A stretch of DNA of 64,000 nucleotides from Prochlorococcus sp. AG-363-P01 (GTDB taxonomy: Bacteria > Cyanobacteriota > Cyanobacteriia > PCC-6307 > Cyanobiaceae): the NCBI GenBank assembly GCA_003278225.1, contig QCGC01000002.1:120738-184737 (forward strand), in the 5' to 3' direction. Made by a program: the position numbers and the translations under genes. Under the pieces are notes generated by a model that had not been told where the DNA came from, did not search any database, and saw only the letters and a list, made by a program, of their open reading frames with translations. Of the stretch, positions 20,024-29,337 are shown in pieces. The stretch's first letter is position 1; each line of letters starts with the position of its first letter.

Positions 20024-20353
20024 ATGATCGAAATTTTTACAGGTCCAGTTCCACTTCAAGCTTATCTCTTACTTGCTTCATTTCTATTCTGTATTGGAGT
20101 TTGGGGACTAATTAATAGTCGAAATGCAGTACGTGTATTGATGAGTATTGAATTGATGCTTAACTCAGTTAATATAAATTTAATAGCATTTTCTTCTTAT
20201 CTAGATGGAGCTTTAATAAGAGGGCAAGTTTTTACTATATTTGTAATAACAGTTGCAGCTGCGGAAGCTGCCGTTGGATTAGCTATTCTTCTTTCTCTAT
20301 ATAGAAATAGAGTAACAATCGATATGGAAAATTTCAATTTACTGCGCTGGTAG
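20024..20353 (+). CDS. ndhE: NAD(P)H-quinone oxidoreductase subunit 4L (NdhE)
   Basis: Three-helix membrane subunit of NDH-1, the NuoK counterpart. The blocks [19 protein letters not shown] and [20 protein letters not shown] contain the two conserved membrane glutamates of the proton pathway. Length 109 residues is typical. nadK begins 10 bases after its stop, so NAD kinase appears to be part of the ndh operon. Confidence 0.97.
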   Translation: MIEIFTGPVPLQAYLLLASFLFCIGVWGLINSRNAVRVLMSIELMLNSVNINLIAFSSYLDGALIRGQVFTIFVITVAAAEAAVGLAILLSLYRNRVTIDMENFNLLRW

Positions 20354-20363
20354 AGCAAAGAAG

Positions 20364-21263
20364 ATGTTCCTCGATCTGGTCTGGTTGATCTGTCGAGCAA
20401 ATAGCAAAGCTGCTAAAATAACTAGCTCTTATGTAAGTAAAGAGCTAAAGGATAATTGCATTGAAGTTATAACAACAATAAGCAATTCATCAGATAATTC
20501 ATTAGTACAACTATTGGAATCAACAAAGCAATTACCAAGCCTAGCTATTGTTCTTGGTGGTGATGGCACTGTACTGCATGCTGCACAACAACTTGCAAAA
20601 CACAACATACCCATTCTAAGTTTTAACGTTGGTGGGAACTTAGGCTTTCTAACTCATGATGGTAATTTGCTAAATGATTCGACAATTTGGAAAACAATAA
20701 TTGAAAATAAATTCTCAATACATCAAAGGATGATGCTAGAAGCAAGAATAGAAAGAAATGGCTTAAAAAATAATTCAACTCCAAATGCATTAAATGATTT
20801 CTATATTCGCTCATCTCATGAAGACAATTCTCCAACTTGTACCTTAGAGCTTGAAATTGATGGAGAAGTTGTTGACCAATACAGAGGTGATGGGCTTATA
20901 GTTTCTACCCCAACAGGCTCCACAGCTTATTCGATGGCAAGCGGTGGTCCAATTCTACATCCTGAAATAGAAGCGATAATTGTTAGTCCAATCTGTCCAA
21001 TGAGTCTATCAAGCAGACCTATAATTGTTCCATCAAGCTCAAGATTAGTAGTTAAGGTTAAGCCTCTATGCAATCAAACTCAAAGAGTTAAACTATGGCA
21101 AGATGGGGCTGGAGGGGATTTAATTGAACCTGGAGAACGATGCATCATTAATCGGGCAAGTAACAACGTGAAAATGATGATTCTGGAACAAAGTACTTCT
21201 TATTACAGAACTCTTACTCAAAAATTACACTGGGCGGGAAGTATCAATAGAAAAAAAAATTGA
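20364..21263 (+). CDS. nadK: NAD kinase (NadK/PpnK)
   Basis: Phosphorylates NAD+ to NADP+. The family motifs are GGDGTVLHAAQ near residue 60, NDFYIR (usually NE-x-x-I) near 138, and the long signature containing GDGLIVSTPTGSTAYSMASGGP near 175. The 299-residue length is normal. It is one of two NAD kinases usual in cyanobacteria. Position directly after ndhE suggests coexpression with NDH-1, tying the NADP pool to cyclic electron flow, which is inference. Confidence 0.94.
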   Translation: MFLDLVWLICRANSKAAKITSSYVSKELKDNCIEVITTISNSSDNSLVQLLESTKQLPSLAIVLGGDGTVLHAAQQLAKHNIPILSFNVGGNLGFLTHDGNLLNDSTIWKTIIENKFSIHQRMMLEARIERNGLKNNSTPNALNDFYIRSSHEDNSPTCTLELEIDGEVVDQYRGDGLIVSTPTGSTAYSMASGGPILHPEIEAIIVSPICPMSLSSRPIIVPSSSRLVVKVKPLCNQTQRVKLWQDGAGGDLIEPGERCIINRASNNVKMMILEQSTSYYRTLTQKLHWAGSINRKKN

Positions 21264-21277
21264 CGAAAGTAAGCTCA

Positions 21278-21775
21278 ATGGCTATTGAAATTGAAAGAAG
21301 ATTCCTGGTTCAAGGAAAGGAATGGAAAGAAATCGCACATAATCCTCAATATTTACGCCAAGGATACTTAGCAACAAGTCGTGAATATTGGACAATAAGA
21401 ATAAGAATACTTGAGAATAAGGAAGCCTGGATCACATTAAAATCACCTGCAGAAGGTATTTCAATGAATGAGTTTGAGTACTCAATCCCATTAGATGATG
21501 CTGAATCAATATGGAATCTAGTAACACACAAAATAACAAAGACACGTTATCAGTTAAATCTCAATTGTGGAGAGTGGGTAATTGATTGCTTTCAAAAGGA
21601 TAATTCACCCTTGGTCATAGCAGAAGTCGAATTAGCTTCAAGCAATGAGAAAATTCAGATACCGAATTGGTGTTATCAAGAAATTACATCCAATAAGAAA
21701 TTGAGCAATGCAGCTTTAGCTTTAAACCCAATCTCTACTTGGTCAAAAGGAAGTCGTCGTGCAATAGATCTCTAA
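21278..21775 (+). CDS. CYTH-domain protein (triphosphate tunnel metalloenzyme family)
   Basis: A single CYTH/TTM domain. The hallmark ExExR/K pattern is at the very start (AIEIERRFLV), followed by acidic and basic strands that line the tunnel (IRIRILENKEAWITLKS, KITKTRYQLN, EVELAS). Bacterial TTMs hydrolyse tripolyphosphate, ATP or other triphosphates; the substrate here is unknown. The track ORF uses a TTG at 21260, but ATG at 21278 puts ExExR in its usual place, so I chose it. It nearly abuts nadK, so it is probably the last gene of the ndh operon. Confidence 0.85.
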   Translation: MAIEIERRFLVQGKEWKEIAHNPQYLRQGYLATSREYWTIRIRILENKEAWITLKSPAEGISMNEFEYSIPLDDAESIWNLVTHKITKTRYQLNLNCGEWVIDCFQKDNSPLVIAEVELASSNEKIQIPNWCYQEITSNKKLSNAALALNPISTWSKGSRRAIDL

Positions 21776-21804
21776 AAAGGGAATAGAGCCCCTCTTCCTT
21801 TAGA

Positions 21805-22068
21805 TTGTCTTTATATTCCTCGGCGGAATGGCGTTGCCTTCGGCATGAGGTAATCAAGGCTATAGGAGGTCAAATTTTGTATGGCTTGTACGACATTCAA
21901 GGAATTCTCCGATACGTAGGTAGAGAGCGAGAGGATTGCTTGGCCTATGCAGAGCTCTTTGACCTCAAATCAGTTGAGGTTTGCTTGCTCGCCCAAACAG
22001 AATTTAATGAGAAGAGTTCAGGGTTTACGGGTCGGGTGAAGGTTCATCAGGTAATGAGCAACAATTAA
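21805..22068 (+). CDS. small conserved-looking hypothetical protein (87 aa)
   Basis: I do not recognise a named family. The 87-residue product reads as a real globular protein (QILYGLYDIQGILRYVGRE, then CLAYAELFDLKSVEVCLL) with balanced composition and three cysteines. The start is TTG; no in-frame ATG exists in the first third. Its last 44 bases overlap the 3' end of the convergent PedR-like gene. A partner of that regulator or a photosynthesis accessory role are possible but unsupported. Confidence 0.6.
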   Translation: MSLYSSAEWRCLRHEVIKAIGGQILYGLYDIQGILRYVGREREDCLAYAELFDLKSVEVCLLAQTEFNEKSSGFTGRVKVHQVMSNN

Positions 22069-22309
22069 AGCCATCGCGACAGATTTTCCCATGATCCATA
22101 GCCCAATTCAAAAGGGCTACCCGATTCTTCGAACCAGTTTTTGTGAACATGTTGCTGACATGGTTGTCCACAGTTCGCTTACTGATGGTTAATCGTTCAG
22201 CAATTTCCTGATTTGTCAGACCATCCGCAACCAACTCAATAATCTCCATTTCCCTCGCTGAGAGGGTATGAGCTGAATTGGAAACTTCGCTTGTAGCCAT
22301 AAGCTCCAT
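22025..22309 (-). CDS. small LuxR-type DNA-binding regulator (PedR-like)
   Basis: A 94-residue protein that is essentially one LuxR/GerE helix-turn-helix (about residues 15-75; SAREMEIIELVADGLTNQEI, then RTVDNHVSNMFTKTG) with no receiver domain. This size and layout match cyanobacterial PedR (Synechocystis Ssl0564), a regulator that senses photosynthetic electron transport through thioredoxin and a C-terminal cysteine. Here Cys77, Cys83 and Cys84 sit just after the HTH, at the expected place. It is divergent from metF and overlaps the 87-residue gene at its 3' end. The PedR name is inferred. Confidence 0.8.
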   Translation of the reverse strand: MELMATSEVSNSAHTLSAREMEIIELVADGLTNQEIAERLTISKRTVDNHVSNMFTKTGSKNRVALLNWAMDHGKICRDGFNCCSLPDEPSPDP

Positions 22310-22329
22310 CTCAACTCCTAGTCTTCATA

Positions 22330-23280
22330 ATGTGCAGACTAAAGGTACATCGATATTCCATAGTTAGTAGTGTACGAGAAAAAGATTTGAGGTCAGCTCT
22401 TCAACTCTCTCTTGAATCAGAAGGAGTAACAATTACTGCTGAGATTATGCCTCCAAGAGGGGCTGATCCCTCTCAAGCCATAAGCAAGGCTCAAAAGCTT
22501 GCAAATTATGTCCATGCAATCAATGTTACAGATGGCAGCAGAGCAGTAATGAAAATGAGCAGCCTGGCTCTCTGCAAATTGCTATCAGATGCAAATCTGG
22601 AGCCTGTCTTGCAAATGGCTTGTAGAGACCGCAACCGTATTGCTCTTCAGGCTGATCTGCTAGGAGCAAGTGCACTTGGTATCAAAAATATTCTGTGTCT
22701 AACAGGAGATCCAGTACAAGCAGGTGATCAGCCAAAAGCTAGGCAAGTAAGTGACTTTGAGTCTGTAAGGTTACTTGAACAAATTTCCGCATTTAACAAC
22801 GGAATAGATCCGGTTTCAAATCAGCTAAAGGATGGTGCAACACAATTATTTCCTGGGGCTGCAGCAGATCCAAATAATAAGAATTTTCGAGGGTTACTTA
22901 AGCGATTAGAAAGAAAAAGAGATGCCGGTGCACGTTTTCTTCAAACGCAAATGGTTATGGACCCAAAAGTCTTAGAAAATTTTTGCAATGAAGTCGCCAC
23001 GCCACTTGAATTACCAGTTCTTGCAGGAGTGTTCTTATTAAAATCTGCGAAAAATGCAATGTTCATTAATCGAGTTGTGCCAGGTGCATGCATTCCTAAT
23101 TCAATTTTGACTCGGCTAGAAGATTCTAAAAACCCAACTAGAGAAGGTATTGCAATAGCCGCTGAACAAGTAAAGAGCTTCTTAGGATTAACTAAAGGTG
23201 TTCATATAATGGCAATCAAAGCCGAAGAAAAAATCCCAGAAATACTTCAACACGCTGAAATTAGTTTGCAGCAGAAGTGA
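22330..23280 (+). CDS. metF: methylenetetrahydrofolate reductase (MetF)
   Basis: Reduces 5,10-methylene-THF to 5-methyl-THF for methionine synthesis. The TIM-barrel blocks ITAEIMPPRG near residue 37, HAINVTDGSRAVMKMS and the flavin/folate-site phrase ERKRDAGARFLQTQMVMD are typical. The track start (ATG 22330) leaves only 20 bases from the divergent PedR-like start. A TTG at 22387 (RSALQLSL) would give about 297 residues, the usual length, so the first 19 codons may not be translated. The 3' end overlaps the next convergent gene by 20 bases. Confidence 0.9.
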   Translation: MCRLKVHRYSIVSSVREKDLRSALQLSLESEGVTITAEIMPPRGADPSQAISKAQKLANYVHAINVTDGSRAVMKMSSLALCKLLSDANLEPVLQMACRDRNRIALQADLLGASALGIKNILCLTGDPVQAGDQPKARQVSDFESVRLLEQISAFNNGIDPVSNQLKDGATQLFPGAAADPNNKNFRGLLKRLERKRDAGARFLQTQMVMDPKVLENFCNEVATPLELPVLAGVFLLKSAKNAMFINRVVPGACIPNSILTRLEDSKNPTREGIAIAAEQVKSFLGLTKGVHIMAIKAEEKIPEILQHAEISLQQK

Positions 23281-24439
23281 TATCAGTACCTAACAATTCA
23301 GCCATAGCTTTTTGTTGCGGCGAAGGTTCTCCCAAATCTTGTCTTCGAGCATCAGTAATCAACCAATCAAGAGCAGCTTCTTGAAGGTCAAAGTGATTAC
23401 CACTTTTACCAACACAGTAAGTGCCAAAAACCAACTTCTCTACCAGTTGAACACCCGGACCAATCCTAGAATAATCAAAAATAATTGAATTATCTATAGT
23501 TGCACCCTCACAAATACAACAACTCGGACCAATCATTGAAGGCCCTATGATAGTTGCACCATCCTCAATACGAGTCATTCCTCCAACATAAATAGGACCT
23601 TTAACATTTATTTTTTCCCAGTTTGCTGCAACATTTAAGCCTGTATAAATACCTGGTCTAACTTCTTTTCCTGGAATACCAACTTGACGGACCTCTCCTT
23701 GAAGTACACTGCGAATAGCTCTCCAATAATCAGGAACCTTTCCAATATCTACCCACTCAAAATCCATTTGAAGTCCATAAAATGGTGCTCCCATTTCTAC
23801 TAGTCTAGGAAAGAGATCTGAGCCAATATCAAAAGGTTTCCCTGAAGGGATATGTTCGAAAATATCAGGTTCAAAAAGATATATTCCTGTGTTGATATTA
23901 TCACTTAAAGCATTATCTATTGAAGGCTTTTCTTGGAATGCAATGATTCTCTCGTTTTCATCAGTTACTACTACTCCATAACTACTTACTTGACTCTTAG
24001 AAACTCTTTTAGTGATCAAGCTAGCTAACGCACCTTTTTCTCTATGACGCCTAACAGCTTCACTCAGGTCAACATCAATCAATGCATCCCCGCAAAGAAC
24101 AACAAAAGTGTCATCAAAGAATTCTTGAAAATCTTGAATTTTTTTCAAGCCACCTGCAGAGCCAAGCGCATCACCAATTAATTCACCATCTTCAATTCGA
24201 CCCTCAAAGCTATAAGCAATTTCCACTCCGAAACGTTGACCATCTCGGAAATAATTCTCAATTTCCTCAGCCAAATGAGAAACATTCACCATTACTTCAG
24301 TGAATTGATGCTCTTTCAACAATTCCAATAGAAACTCCATAACGGGTTTCTGAAGAATTGGAATCATTGGCTTGGGGATCACATGGGTAATCGGCTGGAC
24401 ACGGGTCCCCTTACCAGCAGCCAGGATCATCGCCTTCAT
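23261..24439 (-). CDS. sugar-phosphate nucleotidyltransferase with beta-helix tail
   Basis: An NDP-sugar pyrophosphorylase. The N-terminal Rossmann-like domain starts with MILAAGKGTRVQPITHVIPKP, the nucleotide-binding signature, and holds CGDALIDVD for the metal. After about residue 250 there are hexapeptide-type repeats (TRIEDGATIIGPSMIGPS) forming a left-handed beta-helix. It resembles mannose-1-phosphate guanylyltransferase or glucose-1-phosphate transferases; the sugar cannot be told. The track begins at a GTG (24457), but ATG 24439 gives a 392-residue protein starting directly at the signature, so I prefer it. Confidence 0.85.
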   Translation of the reverse strand: MKAMILAAGKGTRVQPITHVIPKPMIPILQKPVMEFLLELLKEHQFTEVMVNVSHLAEEIENYFRDGQRFGVEIAYSFEGRIEDGELIGDALGSAGGLKKIQDFQEFFDDTFVVLCGDALIDVDLSEAVRRHREKGALASLITKRVSKSQVSSYGVVVTDENERIIAFQEKPSIDNALSDNINTGIYLFEPDIFEHIPSGKPFDIGSDLFPRLVEMGAPFYGLQMDFEWVDIGKVPDYWRAIRSVLQGEVRQVGIPGKEVRPGIYTGLNVAANWEKINVKGPIYVGGMTRIEDGATIIGPSMIGPSCCICEGATIDNSIIFDYSRIGPGVQLVEKLVFGTYCVGKSGNHFDLQEAALDWLITDARRQDLGEPSPQQKAMAELLGTDITSAAN

Positions 24440-24495
24440 TGGCGTTGCAAGCCTCACCTAATCCAGACAACATAAACGTACATTGACGTCAGAAG

Positions 24496-25368
24496 CTAAG
24501 CAGCGGCCGGCAAAGCATCTGGCACGTTCAGAATCTTTAATGGAAGTTGAGCAATACTCCCTGGAGAAAGGGTTCGCTTAAGAAGCAATGAAGAGTAGAG
24601 AGTGCCATTTTGTTGTAGTTCCACCTTTCCTTGAGAACAAAGGAAAAGCAAAGCCCAAAAAACTCCTACTCGGTCTGTATCTAAATCAGTACTAGCAAAA
24701 TCAGCCCAGTGACTTACCAATAATTCAAAATCAAGCCAGTTCAGTGCTGGCTCCCAAGTGTTTAAAAAAACTCCTAACGCTGCAGTCGTTTCTGGAAGTT
24801 TTTCTCGATGAGCCAAGGCTGAAACCTGATTAATAGCCTCCTTATCAGTAAATCTTTTACGTCTCGGATTACTTCGTTTCTGAAATCCCTCTGATTCAAT
24901 TTCTTCAGCAATGGTTTCCAGCTGTTCTATAAGTTCTCCAAGAGTCACTGGGCGACGTAAAGGTGGTTGAGCCACTGGTCGCCTATAAAGATGCCTCTCA
25001 GGACGAGCAGGCATCACAAAGCTCGAGTCAAGCCAACCTTGTTCGGGAAAGAACATTTCAGATCCTTCTTCAAAGGAAGGCTCACTAGGAAACGTGTCTG
25101 ATTCAAGAACTTCTGCTTTAAGGCCAACTAAAACAGATGCCGCAAGAAATGCCTCACTACTATCAGCAAGGTCTCTTTCGAAAGTACCGCCATGGCATTT
25201 CAATTCTTCGGAAACCTTTCTAGGAATCTCAATACGCTGTCGAAGTTGATCTAAGAATCCATCAATAACAGGAATTACATCAACATCCCAAGGATCTAGC
25301 TCGCCTCTCTCAGCAGCATCTTGTAAAAGACGGATGGCCAAGCGAGCGCCACTTGAATCAACCCCCAT
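24496..25368 (-). CDS. scpA: segregation and condensation protein A (ScpA)
   Basis: Kleisin subunit that links SMC heads with ScpB in chromosome condensation. The N-terminal LAIRLLQDAAERGELDPWDVDVIPVIDGFLDQ block binds the SMC neck region, followed by an acidic linker, and the C-terminal winged helix (about 235-285) has VGVFWALLFLCSQGKVELQQNG. Length 290 residues fits. It is upstream of the nucleotidyltransferase on the same strand, with about 56 bases between them. Confidence 0.88.
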   Translation of the reverse strand: MGVDSSGARLAIRLLQDAAERGELDPWDVDVIPVIDGFLDQLRQRIEIPRKVSEELKCHGGTFERDLADSSEAFLAASVLVGLKAEVLESDTFPSEPSFEEGSEMFFPEQGWLDSSFVMPARPERHLYRRPVAQPPLRRPVTLGELIEQLETIAEEIESEGFQKRSNPRRKRFTDKEAINQVSALAHREKLPETTAALGVFLNTWEPALNWLDFELLVSHWADFASTDLDTDRVGVFWALLFLCSQGKVELQQNGTLYSSLLLKRTLSPGSIAQLPLKILNVPDALPAAA

Positions 25369-25518
25369 GGTTAAAGGGTGTCATGCAATTGTGAATATGA
25401 TTCTTCTAGCAAGTTATCAATGGTAAGGAAAGTATGCCAGTGGGTTGAAAACGTTCCTAATTAATCCCACACATATTCAAAAAGTCAATTTTTTTCAAAT
25501 GCAAAATTTGTGATGCAT

Positions 25519-27132
25519 TCAGCTTTTAAGTATTGGGAATGTATATTTTGGATTTGAAGCAAATGCAGGAATTAATTTTGTATTATTTACAGGAGAATTT
25601 GAAACTCTATTTAATCTGTTTATCGAATTCAGATCTCTTTCAACTAATGCTTCTATAGATGCTTTGTAACTATCAGTCATCAGTCTAGGGTATAAACCGA
25701 TGCCAATTATCGGGACTAATAAGCAGCTAATGATATAGACCTCACGAGGTTCTGCATCAATAAGATTAGTTTCTGCACTTAACTTAGAGTTTTCCTTACC
25801 AAAAAAGATTTCTCGCAACATTGAAAGCAAATAAATTGGGGTCAAGATCACTCCAATAGCAGCAAATCCAGCCATCACAATTCTAAAGGGTAATGTATAT
25901 ACCTCATCAGTTACAAACCCTGCAAAAACCATTAATTCTGATACGAATCCACTCATTCCTGGCAATGCAAGTGATGCCAAAGCACAGACAGTCCAAAGTG
26001 CAAACATAATGCGCATTTTTTGTCCAACCCCGCCCATCTCATCAAGTTGAAGAGTATGTGTTCTGTCGTAAGTTGCTCCTACTAAGAAAAATAAACTCGC
26101 CCCAATTAAGCCATGACTAATCATTTGAAGCATCGCTCCACTGGTACCAAGAGCACTAAAACTTCCAATGCCAATTAGCACGAATCCCATATGACTTATA
26201 GAGCTATATGCAATCTTCCTCTTAAGATTTCGCTGAGCAAACGATGTAAGCGCAGCATAGATAATGTTTACTACTCCAAGAACAATTAACAAAGGTGCAA
26301 ATTGAGCATGTGCCTCAGGCAACAGTTGAGCATTAAAACGCAAAAGGGCATAGCCGCCCATTTTTAATAATATTCCAGCTAATAACATGTGAACCGGGGC
26401 GGTTGCTTCTCCATGTGCATCTGGCAGCCAGGTATGTAAAGGAACAATCGGTAACTTGACCCCAAATGCGATCAAAAGGCCTGTATAGCAGAGAACCTGG
26501 AAACCTGTACCAAAGTTTTGTTGAGCAAGATGCGTATATTCAAAATTAGGAGGTCCTTCGCCAAAGAAACCCATCGCAAGGGCTGCGAGAAGGATAAATA
26601 TTGAGCTTCCAGCGGTATAAATAATGAATTTAGTCGCAGCATATTGACGTTTTTTACCGCCCCAAATAGCCAGCAATAAGTAGACAGGTAAAAGCTCAAG
26701 TTCCCAGGCTAAAAAGAAAAGGAGCATGTCTTGAACAGCAAAAACTGCAATCTGCCCTCCATCCATAGCTAAAAGCAAAAAGAAGAAAAGCTTCGGTTTA
26801 AAAGAAACTGGCCATGCTGCAAGTACTGCCAATGCAGTGATAAAACTAGTTAAAAGAATAAGAGGCATAGACAGACCATCTGCCCCTACAGCCCAAGAAA
26901 GACCTAGATCTGGCAGCCAGTTAAGACGCTCTGATAACTGAAGTCCCTCTTGGCTTGGGTCATAGCCCTTCAAATAGGCAGCAACTGTGATTAAAAACGT
27001 CACCAATGCAATGCCAAGAGCAAACCATCGAACTTGTTTGCCTTCGCCCTTATCAGGAATAAATGGCACCACAAGTGAGCCTGCTATTGGGAACAGAATC
27101 GATACACTTAACCAAGGGAAAGTTTCACTCAC
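25519..27132 (-). CDS. ndhD: NAD(P)H-quinone oxidoreductase chain 4 (NdhD)
   Basis: Antiporter-like proton-pumping subunit of NDH-1 with about 14 membrane helices in 537 residues. Diagnostic blocks are [13 protein letters not shown] near residue 147 with the conserved Glu, [17 protein letters not shown] near 225, and [14 protein letters not shown] near 305. It lies downstream of ndhF on the same strand, so with NdhF it is the NDH-1L-type pair (NdhD1/F1) rather than the CO2-uptake pair, by context. The final 30 residues are Asn/Ser-rich and variable. Confidence 0.95.
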   Translation of the reverse strand: MSETFPWLSVSILFPIAGSLVVPFIPDKGEGKQVRWFALGIALVTFLITVAAYLKGYDPSQEGLQLSERLNWLPDLGLSWAVGADGLSMPLILLTSFITALAVLAAWPVSFKPKLFFFLLLAMDGGQIAVFAVQDMLLFFLAWELELLPVYLLLAIWGGKKRQYAATKFIIYTAGSSIFILLAALAMGFFGEGPPNFEYTHLAQQNFGTGFQVLCYTGLLIAFGVKLPIVPLHTWLPDAHGEATAPVHMLLAGILLKMGGYALLRFNAQLLPEAHAQFAPLLIVLGVVNIIYAALTSFAQRNLKRKIAYSSISHMGFVLIGIGSFSALGTSGAMLQMISHGLIGASLFFLVGATYDRTHTLQLDEMGGVGQKMRIMFALWTVCALASLALPGMSGFVSELMVFAGFVTDEVYTLPFRIVMAGFAAIGVILTPIYLLSMLREIFFGKENSKLSAETNLIDAEPREVYIISCLLVPIIGIGLYPRLMTDSYKASIEALVERDLNSINRLNRVSNSPVNNTKLIPAFASNPKYTFPILKS

Positions 27133-27284
27133 CTGTTAAATCCCCATCCCGAAAGAAGAGTAAAAGGCTGCATTGCAAGCAAACTCCAGCACCAACAGGG
27201 CTTATAACCACTTTTGGAGTGTAGAAATCCTGAGGCAGATGGCATCCTCTCTATAGGCGTTAACACACAAGAAAAAACAAAAAA

Positions 27285-29303
27285 TCAAGCTGGTGGGGTT
27301 GCTCCAAGGACTCCAAAAAGAACCACTAAAGCAATTACACCCCCAAAAACTATCAATGCATAAAACTGGGCACGACCAGTTTCGAAATATTTAAGACCCT
27401 CTCCACTCCCAAGTGTTAGCAAGCCAGTCAGGTTAACTACACCGTCCACAACCTTTGCATCAACTTCAAGTACTTCACGTGCCAATTTTCGACTTCCTTG
27501 AACAAAAAGCTTTTCATTAATGTCATCCAAATACCATTTATTTATTAAGAATGAATTAATTGTAGGAAACCTAGCTGCAATTGATTTCCCAAGGTCAATT
27601 CTATTTAAGTAATAAGCCATCACTGCCAAAGTAATACCCGCACTAGAAATAGCGACAGAAGCACCAGCAAGAGTTAAAAACTCAGACCAGTTAAATATTT
27701 CTATCATTTCTTTTGCTTCGTCAGGATTCAAGAAGTTTACGAATTTGCTATTCCAGGGAGTCCCTAATAAACCAATTAATACAGAAGGCAAGGCAAGAAC
27801 CGCTAAAGGGAAAGTCATTGACCATGGAGACTCATGCAAAACACCTGAGTCATGATGATGTAGATCTTCATCGGTCAATTTTCCAGCTGAGGCAAGTAAT
27901 TGAGCCTGTATTTCCTGATCTTCTCCTCGAAAATTACCTTCAAATGTAAGAAAATAAAGGCGGAACATATAAAAGGCAGTCATGCCTGCTGTCATAAATC
28001 CGATCAACCAAAGGAAAGGGAAAGTATTAAATGCCTGGCCAAGAATTTCATCTTTACTCCAAAAGCCTGCTAATGGGGGGATCCCGCTAATAGCTATACA
28101 ACCAATAAAAAAAGTAACTGCAGTAATAGGCATTTTCTTTCGCAACCCACCCATTAACCTCATATCTTGAGCAAGAATTGGCTCATGGCCAACAACATCT
28201 TCCATCGCATGAATCACAGATCCTGAGCCGAGAAAAAGCATCGCCTTAAAAAAAGCATGAGTAACTAAATGGAACATTCCAGCAACAGGAGCGCCGCAAC
28301 CCATTGCCAGCATCATGTAACCAAGTTGTGAAACAGTGCTATAAGCCAAGCCTTTCTTTAAATCCATTTGTGTCAAGGCAATTGATGCGCCAAGAAAACA
28401 AGTAATTGTGCCAACAACAGCGATCACAAAACCCACAATGGGGAATTGGCTATATAGCGGTTCAAGTCTTGCTACTAGGAACACTCCAGCAGCAACCATA
28501 GTGGCTGCATGAATTAATGCTGAAATTGGAGTGGGACCTTCCATGGCGTCTGGAAGCCAGACATGAAGAGGGAATTGGGCCGACTTGGCCATAGGCCCCA
28601 TAAAAACCAAAAGACACAATGTTAGGGCAGCCCAAATAGGAATTGTGCCTGCAGAAATTGCGCTAGCTAATCCTTCTGCAATTCCCTGGAAATCAAAGCT
28701 CTGTGTTGCCCAAAACAGTCCAAGGATCCCCAGCAAAAGACCAAAGTCCCCAACCCTATTGACAACAAATGCTTTCTGAGCGGCATGAGCAGCACCTTCT
28801 CTGTCGTACCAAAAGCCAACTAATAAATAAGAGCACATGCCCACCAGTTCCCAAAAAACATATATCTCAAGCAAATTGGGGCTAATAATTAATCCCAACA
28901 TTGAGCTACTAAACAAAGCCAGATAAGTAAAGAAACGAACATATCCCTTGTCATGGGCCATATAGCCATGCGAATAGATCATCACTAATAGTGCAATCGT
29001 TGTAACCAAAGCCAACATCACAGCCCCAAGAGGATCAATTAAATAACCCATTGGCAAAGTGAAGTCCCCTGCACTTGCCCAAATAAAAAGATGCTCTACG
29101 GGAGGGCTGCCTGACAATTGCTCAGCCAAGACTGCATAGCTCAAAACCGCTGAAATGCCTAAGCAGGTTATAAGTGTTATTGCTACTGGCTTTCTTAAAC
29201 GATTGATAGTTCGATTAAAACTGATCAAACCCAAACCAGTTACAACAGCTCCTAAGAGAGGGAGAACTGGTATTAACCAGGCAATTTCAGCAGACGCAAT
29301 CAT
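27285..29303 (-). CDS. ndhF: NAD(P)H-quinone oxidoreductase chain 5 (NdhF)
   Basis: The distal, largest antiporter-like subunit of NDH-1, 672 residues, with 16 or so helices and the long lateral helix near the C-terminus. Family blocks include FFTYLALFSSSMLGLIISPN, EGPTPISALIHAATMVAAG and KKGLAYSTVSQLGYM. It is followed by ndhD about 150 bases away and preceded by the NnrU-like gene 34 bases upstream, all on the minus strand. RbcR, whose relatives regulate ndhF-type genes in cyanobacteria and plastid rbc genes, is divergent just beyond. Confidence 0.96.
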   Translation of the reverse strand: MIASAEIAWLIPVLPLLGAVVTGLGLISFNRTINRLRKPVAITLITCLGISAVLSYAVLAEQLSGSPPVEHLFIWASAGDFTLPMGYLIDPLGAVMLALVTTIALLVMIYSHGYMAHDKGYVRFFTYLALFSSSMLGLIISPNLLEIYVFWELVGMCSYLLVGFWYDREGAAHAAQKAFVVNRVGDFGLLLGILGLFWATQSFDFQGIAEGLASAISAGTIPIWAALTLCLLVFMGPMAKSAQFPLHVWLPDAMEGPTPISALIHAATMVAAGVFLVARLEPLYSQFPIVGFVIAVVGTITCFLGASIALTQMDLKKGLAYSTVSQLGYMMLAMGCGAPVAGMFHLVTHAFFKAMLFLGSGSVIHAMEDVVGHEPILAQDMRLMGGLRKKMPITAVTFFIGCIAISGIPPLAGFWSKDEILGQAFNTFPFLWLIGFMTAGMTAFYMFRLYFLTFEGNFRGEDQEIQAQLLASAGKLTDEDLHHHDSGVLHESPWSMTFPLAVLALPSVLIGLLGTPWNSKFVNFLNPDEAKEMIEIFNWSEFLTLAGASVAISSAGITLAVMAYYLNRIDLGKSIAARFPTINSFLINKWYLDDINEKLFVQGSRKLAREVLEVDAKVVDGVVNLTGLLTLGSGEGLKYFETGRAQFYALIVFGGVIALVVLFGVLGATPPA

Positions 29304-29337
29304 CCATTGATATCAGGTTCTTGAGAGTGTAGGCATT

